From NCBI GenBank assembly GCA_016930085.1, contig JAFGHO010000082.1:1-47906 (forward strand): 47,906 nt of DNA, written 5' to 3'. A program made the position numbers and the translations under genes. The notes beneath the pieces are model-generated. The model made no database searches, had not been told where the DNA came from, and saw only the letters and a program-made list of their open reading frames with translations. Of the stretch, positions 18,738-25,054 are shown piece by piece (the stretch's first letter is position 1; every line of letters begins with the position of its first letter). This DNA comes from Spirochaetales bacterium (lineage in GTDB: Bacteria; Spirochaetota; Spirochaetia; SZUA-6; JAFGRV01).

Positions 18738-19685
18738 TCAGGCGTGGAGTTGCTGTTCGCCCAGTTTTTTCTCCACGTCCCGTTTGACTTTTTCTTCAAA
18801 ACCGGCATCGACAAAAATGATCAGGTCCTGCCGTGCGCAGTTGATGGGACTCGGCCCGAAGAGGGTGCAATAGAGTTTTCCTTCACCGATTTTAGGCGGT
18901 TTGATCCGCAATCGATAGGTATGCTGCACGCCGGAAGGCCCGTAACTGCCGAACTTGATTTTATATATCTGTTTATGGGAAGCGAGAACATTAAAGACGG
19001 AAATCTGGGCGTCCGCGGGAATGTCCTTGATGCTCTTTATCCTTCTGTTCCACATACTGTTATGCGATTTGCCCGGGCTGTCACTGACCTCGATATCGCG
19101 GGGTTCGACAAGAAACGCCTCGTTTCCGATAGTGTTCTTCACCTCACCGGACAGCTTTTTCACCCGCAGCTTGGTCATCATGTCTATACCGTCATCATCC
19201 ATGATTTTATGCAACTCATTCTCAAACCGTTCGACACCCATAGTTTCAGCCATCCGTATGATCGCAAGGGCCTGTTTTTTTTTGCTTATCAGGTTGTCGA
19301 TCTTTGTTTCGAGGTATTCCCGCTTGAACGGTTTTGGCAGAAAATCGATTGCCCCCGCTTTAAAGGCCTTGATGCCTGTTTTAAAGGGGTCGCTTTCGCT
19401 TTCCGTATGTTCGGAAAGCATAAGGGTGATGGAATCGATGTTGTTCTCGCTGACATAACGAAGCACCTCGATACCCGCATCCGGTTCCGGGAGATAATTG
19501 TCCAGAAGAATCAAATCATAGGCATAATGTTGTTTTTCGGCAATTTTAAACTTCTTTAGCGCGTCATCTTTTGAACCGGCGGTTTCACAGATATATTTTT
19601 CCTCCAATATCCGGCACAGGTGATCCCTCACGAACTTGTTGTCATCGACGATCAATATTCTCAGCTTTTCTCCGATATTATTCAT
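18738..19685 (-). CDS. Response regulator with an unrecognised C-terminal output domain
   Basis: 315 aa. Residues 8-130 are a complete receiver: acidic pair in ILIVDDNK, phospho-acceptor Asp in LILLDNYLPEPD, Ser/Thr position in LMLSEHTE, and Lys in DFLPKPFKREY. A helical linker follows (MAETMGVERFENELHKI). The C-terminal 150 residues match no output domain I know. They mix charged helices with beta-like stretches (YKIKFGSYGPSGVQHTYRLR, GKLYCTLFGPSPINCARQ) and end in a helix (EEKVKRDVEKKLGEQQ). No helix-turn-helix, GGDEF, EAL, HD-GYP or AAA motif is seen. It has its own promoter and converges with the 7TMR-DISM kinase gene, an obvious candidate partner alongside the 12222-14876 kinase. Confidence 0.88.
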   Translation of the reverse strand: MNNIGEKLRILIVDDNKFVRDHLCRILEEKYICETAGSKDDALKKFKIAEKQHYAYDLILLDNYLPEPDAGIEVLRYVSENNIDSITLMLSEHTESESDPFKTGIKAFKAGAIDFLPKPFKREYLETKIDNLISKKKQALAIIRMAETMGVERFENELHKIMDDDGIDMMTKLRVKKLSGEVKNTIGNEAFLVEPRDIEVSDSPGKSHNSMWNRRIKSIKDIPADAQISVFNVLASHKQIYKIKFGSYGPSGVQHTYRLRIKPPKIGEGKLYCTLFGPSPINCARQDLIIFVDAGFEEKVKRDVEKKLGEQQLHA

Positions 19686-19716
19686 TCCTTATATTATCCT
19701 TACCTTCTAGTATAAC

Positions 19717-19746
19717 ATTATAGAAGAAAAGCGGTATGATTTTCAA
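19717..19746 (-). promoter_or_regulatory. Sigma70-type promoter for the response regulator
   Basis: On the minus strand TTGAAA (19746-19741), an 18-bp spacer, TATAAT (19722-19717). The predicted start is near 19710, about 25 nt before the ATG at 19685. A purine-rich AAGGA lies close to the ATG. Confidence 0.65.
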
Positions 19747-19789
19747 ATGGAAAACGTCCGATAACCTTCAGATATTATCGTACACGCTG

Positions 19790-21826
19790 CTATCCCGCGG
19801 CAGGGATGACAAGCATGGTAATGGCATTCAATACGACGGCCATGAGAACAAGAAGTTTAAAGAAGGATTTATTCCCGTGTTGAAGTCCGAGGGCGACAAG
19901 AATAATCAACAACGGCATAAAATCGATGCTGAAGCGTTGTGTGTTATATTGAACCCAGCCATTGTTGTAATACATGAGTGTCCCGACAAGGACGATGCCG
20001 ATGGAAATCCAGGCGGGAACGAGAAGACTTTTTTTCCATCGCGCCCGTAACGAATAGAAAACAAAGGGGCTCGCGAATGTAAGCGAAGTACCGAAGGGAT
20101 CGAGCGGCCACCACTGGTGCACGCTTGTTACCGTGTTCGGTCCGTCGCCGTAATTCAGGTGAAAACCCTGAAGGAACATATAGACGGCGTTGAAAGGAAT
20201 ATGAAACATACTGAATTGTCCGTACTCCTGTACGCGGTATTGCATAAACCCGCCGAGTTCCAGATAGGCATATCCCGTGTCAAAGATATTACCGAACCGG
20301 ATATAGTTGAACGCCAGATATCCGATCACACAGACGCCGAGAGTGGAGAAAAAGAAAAGGGTGTGCATGATCCTGTTTTTCATGTCCTTTCTCCGATCGT
20401 TCGTCCAGAGGCCGAACACGATAAAGAGGGCGAAAAAAATACTCAACTGGCGGGAAAGAAAAGCGAAACCCAAAAACAGACCGGCGAGGATTCCGTTTCC
20501 CCTGCCCAGTGTTTCATGCAGGGTGGCAAGCATGGCAAACACGGCAACGACATGTGCAAACCAGCATACCCCGAGGCTGTTTCTGAGGCACAGCCAGTAA
20601 CCGGTCCCGAGAAAAAAGGCAAGGAGAACCCATGGCCTGACCTCACGCTTCACGTTCAGTCTGGAAAGTATCCGCGCGAGGAGAATGACACTAATAACGG
20701 CGATAAGAATCGCGATGAGGGTGACTTCCGTTTTTAATCCGAAAACGGCGACAAACGGAAGAAGGATGAGTACGGGAAACGGCGGATAGATGACATATAC
20801 CTTGCCTTTATATTGAGCCGTATCGTGAAGCCGTACACCGATGTCGATTCTGCCCTCGAGGATCGCCTTTGCCTGATAGACGTAGTGGTTTTCATTTCCC
20901 GGAATCGGTTCCTGTTCGATCGATTCCCAGATATCATGGACAAACGGCAGCCCGATAATAATTACGAGCAGCAGGGCGACGATTCCTTTCGTGTAGGGGG
21001 ATTGCGTGATCTTTTTAATCCCGCTCAGATGCTGTTCCGGCTGTGGAAAGAATGTATCGATCCATTTCCCGACAAAATCGGGAATCCGTTTCACGATTCC
21101 CTTTTTTCTGAGGATGATAATTCCCGTAACGATAAGCGCTAAAACGACGGCACCGAGAAGGACGATGTAGACAAGCCTTATAGCCGAAAATCCTCCCGCC
21201 GTATTTTTCCCACCCTTGTCATCTCCGGATGCGTCGGTACGCGGCGCGGGGACGGAGAATACCGCCGCGCGCGCTGGAATATCTTCGACTTCAACCACCT
21301 CTACCGCATCGAAGGAGGCCTTCCCCGTGTTCAGGCTGCCGTAGCCGCCGAGGCAGAGGGCGACCGGCAGCCGGGTCAATCCCCGCTCGGGCCTGACATA
21401 CAGTTCGAGATAGCGCCATCCGGACGTCGTCCCCTTGACGTCTGGTGATGTGATAAAGTGGTTGTCGATGGAGAGATTGGCGCCGAGCAGATCGGTATCC
21501 GCATGGCCGACATTATCCGTCCTGACCCATGCGGATATTTTATAAACAGTATTTTCATTGACCGCTACTTGCTGGACGAGCCGGGCGTCGTTTTCCTCAT
21601 CACTGACGATCGTGACATAATACCGTCCTTCATACGGGTCCTCTGTCTGAATCTCGAAACGCGATATATTTTTATTGAATTCCCAGACCCTCCACCAGGC
21701 GATATCGCCCTGTTCCATGCCCGGATTGCGGAGGAGGTTTTCACCGGCGTATACGACAATTGTCGTAAAACCGAATAAAATCAATATCGAGAGAATAAAA
21801 AGCAGACAGGATTTTCTATACACCAT
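19790..21826 (-). CDS. Membrane glycosyltransferase (GT39/GT-C-like) with N-terminal carbohydrate-binding-like domain
   Basis: 678 aa. A signal/anchor helix (FILSILILFGFTTIVVYA) is followed by a CBM4/9-like beta-sandwich (residues about 30-190: NLLRNPGMEQGDIAWWRVWE, a YEGRYYVTIVSD strand, VYKISAWVRTD, SGWRYLELYVRP). A second membrane helix lies near 220-245 (VYIVLLGAVVLALIVTGI). The C-terminal 400 residues form a multi-helix membrane domain with the extracytoplasmic acidic loop ENHYVYQAKAILEGR typical of dolichyl-phosphate-mannose mannosyltransferase-like (PMT/GT39) enzymes, which use lipid-linked sugars on the outer face of the membrane. Acceptor and donor are unknown. It has its own divergent promoter. 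An attached sugar-binding-like domain is unusual for a GT-C enzyme. Confidence 0.86.
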   Translation of the reverse strand: MVYRKSCLLFILSILILFGFTTIVVYAGENLLRNPGMEQGDIAWWRVWEFNKNISRFEIQTEDPYEGRYYVTIVSDEENDARLVQQVAVNENTVYKISAWVRTDNVGHADTDLLGANLSIDNHFITSPDVKGTTSGWRYLELYVRPERGLTRLPVALCLGGYGSLNTGKASFDAVEVVEVEDIPARAAVFSVPAPRTDASGDDKGGKNTAGGFSAIRLVYIVLLGAVVLALIVTGIIILRKKGIVKRIPDFVGKWIDTFFPQPEQHLSGIKKITQSPYTKGIVALLLVIIIGLPFVHDIWESIEQEPIPGNENHYVYQAKAILEGRIDIGVRLHDTAQYKGKVYVIYPPFPVLILLPFVAVFGLKTEVTLIAILIAVISVILLARILSRLNVKREVRPWVLLAFFLGTGYWLCLRNSLGVCWFAHVVAVFAMLATLHETLGRGNGILAGLFLGFAFLSRQLSIFFALFIVFGLWTNDRRKDMKNRIMHTLFFFSTLGVCVIGYLAFNYIRFGNIFDTGYAYLELGGFMQYRVQEYGQFSMFHIPFNAVYMFLQGFHLNYGDGPNTVTSVHQWWPLDPFGTSLTFASPFVFYSLRARWKKSLLVPAWISIGIVLVGTLMYYNNGWVQYNTQRFSIDFMPLLIILVALGLQHGNKSFFKLLVLMAVVLNAITMLVIPAAG

Positions 21827-22171
21827 CTCTTGCTACCTTTTCGGATACGGGATACAGAAAGAGACAGGAAACATCACTTTCTTCAAAAAACTATAATCTC
21901 ACCGCCCGATTCTGTCAAGCATGGGGAAAGGAAGCCGGAAAGACCGCCCGGTTTTATGGCTCTTCAATAAGGTCTTATGTCCTATCTTTGTATGGGGTAT
22001 AATCCTATAATTAAAATAATGTAAATGCTTATAGTCAAATATGTAAAAACGTGATTATCTTAATAATAGAAAAGATAAGCCTGTCATTATATATCGTGGA
22101 TTGGGGTGAAAGCGAAAAGCGTAACGGCATATATGGTAAGGGCAAAAGAATAAATAAAAGGAGCAAGAAAA
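21827..22171. other. Divergent intergenic region
   Basis: It separates the glycosyltransferase (minus) from the cohesin-like lipoprotein (plus). It holds a strong minus-strand promoter at 21890-21918. An AT-rich stretch from 21990 to 22075 contains two TATAAT hexamers on the plus strand (21998-22003 and 22006-22011) but no good -35 partner. No gene or stable RNA structure is seen. Confidence 0.5.
21890..21918 (-). promoter_or_regulatory. Sigma70-type promoter for the glycosyltransferase
   Basis: On the minus strand a consensus TTGACA (21918-21913), a 17-bp spacer, TATAGT (21895-21890). The predicted start is near 21883, giving a leader of about 57 nt. Confidence 0.72.
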
Positions 22172-22843
22172 ATGAAAAAAAGAGGTGTCTATTGTGCTTC
22201 TGTTTTGTTAATTTTGTTTTCAGTCGTATGTATTATCATCAACCTCGGCGGGTGCGCGGATGTGAACGAATCGCCGAAGCCGACGGATTTACCTGTCGAT
22301 GAACCGACAGCCGTACCGACCGCAGTACCCACTGGAGTTCCGACCGCAGTACCCACGGCAGTACCGACAGCCGTGCCGACCATAGTGCCGACTGCAGCTC
22401 CGACCGCCGTTCCCGGCGGAAGAGAGGGGGGAGAAGTATGGCTTGTCCCGGAAGAACTGACGGTAAAAAATAGCGATAAATTCACGATCGAAGTCCATTG
22501 CCATACCGGCGAGCAAAAACTTGCGGCATACGGGATTAGTATCAAATATAACACCTTTAATCTCGATGTCGATACCGATATAGGAACAAACGGCGTCGAA
22601 GCCGGCCCGGACGGATTCGTCGCGGCGGCCAACGCGGTCGAGGAAACAGGGACGCTTGTTATGAGCGGATTCGATACAGGCGGGAAAGGACCCTCTGAAG
22701 ATCTCAATTTATTCATCACACACTGGATTGCCATAGAAAGCGGAACGACCGTGCTTGAGGTGACAATTGTGGATCTTGTCGATGAGAATACGGATCCCAT
22801 AGCTAATCAGATCGCGAATGACGGGAGTGTCACGATTCAGTAA
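22172..22843 (+). CDS. Cohesin-like domain lipoprotein
   Basis: 223 aa with a strong ribosome-binding site (AAAGGAG). The N-terminal signal peptide ends in a lipobox (NLGGC, Cys about 28). Residues 45-80 are nine Pro-Thr-Ala-Val-type tetrads that form a stiff, extended spacer. Residues about 88-223 resemble a cohesin/carbohydrate-binding-like beta-sandwich: VWLVPEELTVKNSDKFTIEV, AAYGISIKYNTFNLDVD, GTLVMSGFDTGGKGP, and the closing strand DGSVTIQ. A lipidated cohesin on a proline-rich stalk would present a docking site at the cell surface, and a dockerin-bearing secreted protein lies at 35416-36255. Non-cellulosomal cohesin-like domains are also common, so docking is inference. A terminator follows directly, so it is probably monocistronic. 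Confidence 0.85.
   Translation: MKKRGVYCASVLLILFSVVCIIINLGGCADVNESPKPTDLPVDEPTAVPTAVPTGVPTAVPTAVPTAVPTIVPTAAPTAVPGGREGGEVWLVPEELTVKNSDKFTIEVHCHTGEQKLAAYGISIKYNTFNLDVDTDIGTNGVEAGPDGFVAAANAVEETGTLVMSGFDTGGKGPSEDLNLFITHWIAIESGTTVLEVTIVDLVDENTDPIANQIANDGSVTIQ
22304..22411 (+). repeat. Nine 12-bp tandem repeats encoding Pro-Thr-Ala-Val units
   Basis: Nine in-frame 12-bp units encode PTAV (six copies) and the variants PTGV, PTIV and PTAA. They form the linker of the cohesin-like lipoprotein. Third-position divergence between units suggests selection on protein sequence, but copy number could vary by slippage. Confidence 0.9.
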
Positions 22844-22878
22844 ATAATCGTATAGCAGATGTTATTATTGACTAACAC

Positions 22879-22918
22879 AAAGGGACGGCCGTTCAGGCTG
22901 TCCCTTTTCTTTTGTCTT
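22879..22918 (+). terminator. Rho-independent terminator after the cohesin-like gene
   Basis: A 12-bp stem (AAAGGGACGGCC / GGCTGTCCCTTT, one G-U pair) with a 5-nt loop is followed by a T-rich run (TCTTTTGTCTT). It lies 35 bp after the stop codon. Confidence 0.85.
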
Positions 22919-23082
22919 CACGCACACACAATTTTTTCCATTACTTGGCACTCCCGTTTTCAAAGCACACCGCTTGATGAAAATCCAATGATGTATAATT
23001 ACTCATCAATGATGCTTGACAAACCGGAAAATCTGTTTCAACGTGTAACAAAATGAAAAGCTATTCAATAAGGAGTTTGAAA

Positions 23083-24936
23083 ATGAAAGAGAGAAGACAA
23101 AAAAACAAAAAACCATTGCTTTTCCTGTTGTTTCTTCTGATCGTCTCCGGCTGCAGCGACATTGGCATTTCCGAGAATGAGCCGGTAAACATGAATAATT
23201 CACTCCCGAGTATTTTTGTCGCCGACGGATCCAATGCAAGAATCTTCGGGATACGGGACATGGACGGAACGGGGTGGCAGAGTTATCCCGATCCCGCCTT
23301 TCCCATGAACAAGCCGCGATGCATCGCCGTTGATAAGGACGGGAAAGCGTATATCACCGATTACAGCAATCACCGCATCATCCGGATAGATCCCGTTTCG
23401 GGCTCGGGCTGCATCACCTTCGGCCGGCAGGGGAGCGGGGAAGGCCAGTTTTATTATCCTTCGGGCATCGCAATCGGGAACGACGGGAAAATCTATATTG
23501 CCGATACCTATAACTACCGGATTGTCCGGATGGACGATATATCGGGAGAAGGCTGGACAACCATCGGTATACAAGGAGTCGGAGATCAGCAATTCAACAG
23601 GCCTTTCGGTATCGCGACCGGTATCGACGGCCGTATCTATGTCGCCGATACCTACAATAACCGTATCGTAAGGATGGATAAGATGACCGGGGCGGGCTGG
23701 GCCGTATTCGGGACAAGGGGAAGCGGGGTCAATCAATTTTACAGATTTCAGGGTATTGCCGTGGGGCCTGACGGGAAAATCTATGTTGCCGATAACAATA
23801 ACCACCGGATTGTCAGGATAAGCGATATGACGGGCAAGGAGTGGAAATCACTCGGCGGCGAAGAAGGGTCCGGAAGTGCGACGGGCCAGTTTAAAAATCC
23901 TTTCGGTATAACGGTCGACGGACAAAACAGGATATATGTCGCAGACTACAACAATTGCCGGCTTATCAGGATGGATGATATGGACGGGAATGGCTGGACT
24001 TCCTACGGGACGTATGGAGCCGGTCCGGATCAACTAGCCTATCCCCGGGACGTCGCTACCGGGAAAAACGGAGAAATTTTCATTACCGATCAAAACAATT
24101 ACCGCGTCATCAAAATGAATAACATGGCCGGTACGGGGAGGAAAATATTTGGCACATACGGAAACCTGCCCGGACAGCTGCGCCGCCCGTACGGTATCGC
24201 AGCCGGTAACGACAAAAAGATTTATATTTCCGATTATGACAATCACCGGATTATACGCATGGACAATACGGCCGGAGAGGGATTGATGACCTTCGGTACG
24301 GCGGGCAATGAAGAAGGCCAATTCACGAATCCCTCAGGCATTGCCCTGGACAATGACAACAGGATCTATATTGCGGACAGGGGCAATCACCGGATCGTCC
24401 GCACGGATGACATGACGGGTGCGGGCTGGATATCCCTCGGGGCGGAGGGGAGTACCTCGCTTCAGTTTTCGAGTCCCTGCGGCGTCGCCTTAAGCCGCGA
24501 CGGCAAAATTTACATCGCCGATTACGGCAATCACCGGATTGTCCGTGTCAATGACATGTACGGGAACGGATGGCAAAGTGTCGGTGGCGAGGCGGGAACC
24601 GGAACAAGGCAGTTTTCCTATCCCACCGGCATCGCTGTCGACGGGGAGAGCGTTGTTTATGTTTCCGATTACGGCAATCACCGTATAATCAAAATGGGGG
24701 ATATGGATAATTCGAGCTGGTTTTCCATCGGCACCCAGGGAAACGGGGTCAATCAGTTCAGCCATCCCTGCTTTATTGCTCTTGACGATGATTCAAGGAT
24801 GTATGTTACCGATTACGACAATCACCGGATCGTCCGCATGAGCGACATATCGGGAACGGACTGGACGTCGTTCGGCACGATTGGCGCCGGCGAAAACCAG
24901 ATGTTTTACCCGACCGGCATCGCTTTCCGGCAATAG
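23083..24936 (+). CDS. NHL-repeat beta-propeller lipoprotein
   Basis: 617 aa from the ATG at 23083, chosen because AAGGAG sits 7 bp upstream; an in-frame ATG at 23053 lacks a site. The signal peptide ends in a lipobox (VSGC). The rest is about twelve units of 48 aa with the pattern P-x-GIA-x-DGKIYIAD-x-NHRIVRMDDM-x-G-x-GW-x-x-GxxGxGxxQF, typical of NHL repeats. Twelve blades would make two six-bladed propellers or one large ring. NHL lipoproteins act as surface scaffolds or ligand-binding proteins; no catalytic residues stand out. It is bounded by terminators on both sides, so it is probably monocistronic. A TATAAT at 22994-22999 may be its -10, without a clear -35. Confidence 0.93.
   Translation: MKERRQKNKKPLLFLLFLLIVSGCSDIGISENEPVNMNNSLPSIFVADGSNARIFGIRDMDGTGWQSYPDPAFPMNKPRCIAVDKDGKAYITDYSNHRIIRIDPVSGSGCITFGRQGSGEGQFYYPSGIAIGNDGKIYIADTYNYRIVRMDDISGEGWTTIGIQGVGDQQFNRPFGIATGIDGRIYVADTYNNRIVRMDKMTGAGWAVFGTRGSGVNQFYRFQGIAVGPDGKIYVADNNNHRIVRISDMTGKEWKSLGGEEGSGSATGQFKNPFGITVDGQNRIYVADYNNCRLIRMDDMDGNGWTSYGTYGAGPDQLAYPRDVATGKNGEIFITDQNNYRVIKMNNMAGTGRKIFGTYGNLPGQLRRPYGIAAGNDKKIYISDYDNHRIIRMDNTAGEGLMTFGTAGNEEGQFTNPSGIALDNDNRIYIADRGNHRIVRTDDMTGAGWISLGAEGSTSLQFSSPCGVALSRDGKIYIADYGNHRIVRVNDMYGNGWQSVGGEAGTGTRQFSYPTGIAVDGESVVYVSDYGNHRIIKMGDMDNSSWFSIGTQGNGVNQFSHPCFIALDDDSRMYVTDYDNHRIVRMSDISGTDWTSFGTIGAGENQMFYPTGIAFRQ
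23310..24936 (+). repeat. About twelve ~144-bp tandem repeats (NHL blades)
   Basis: Units of about 144 bp recur in frame throughout the NHL gene; the last is truncated. Adjacent units share phrases such as AATCACCGGATTGTCCG and recurrent GGGAA/GGCTGG stretches. Confidence 0.85.
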
Positions 24937-24968
24937 CCCGCGTCCGGATTCCCCTGCGCACCCGGGGT

Positions 24969-24991
24969 GACGACAATTGTCGTCTTTTATT
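24969..24991 (+). terminator. Terminator hairpin after the NHL gene
   Basis: A perfect palindrome GACGACAATTGTCGTC (24969-24984) forms a 6-bp stem with an AATT loop and is followed directly by TTTTATT. It lies 32 bp after the stop codon. Confidence 0.7.
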
Positions 24992-25017
24992 GACGGCACA
25001 TACTATGGCCCTTTCCC

Positions 25018-25046
25018 TTGTCTTTTCACCCTGCTTGGTCTATAAT
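25018..25046 (+). promoter_or_regulatory. Promoter abutting the start codon of the 25055-35191 operon
   Basis: TTGTCT (25018-25023), a 17-bp spacer, TATAAT (25041-25046). Only 8 bp separate the -10 from the ATG at 25055, so transcription would begin at or within a base or two of the start codon. There is no ribosome-binding site in those 8 bp. Confidence 0.65.
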
Positions 25047-25054
25047 CCGTTTCA

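Noticed and set aside
18744-19559. Plus-strand frame of 271 codons opposite the response regulator
   Set aside because: The minus strand encodes a full receiver domain with all conserved residues and has a promoter.
22189-22800. Minus-strand frame of 203 codons with Val-Gly-Thr repeats
   Set aside because: It is the antisense reading of the Pro-Thr-Ala-Val linker of the cohesin-like lipoprotein.
22973-22999. TTGATG and TATAAT before the NHL gene as a full promoter
   Set aside because: The spacer is only 14 bp; the TATAAT may still be used alone, so it is mentioned only in the gene entry.
23200-23805. Minus-strand frame of 201 codons opposite the NHL gene
   Set aside because: Antisense reading of the NHL repeats; its apparent repeats mirror the plus-strand units.
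23310-24930. Regular repeats considered as a CRISPR array
   Set aside because: The repeats are coding, about 144 bp long, diverged, and in frame with NHL blades.
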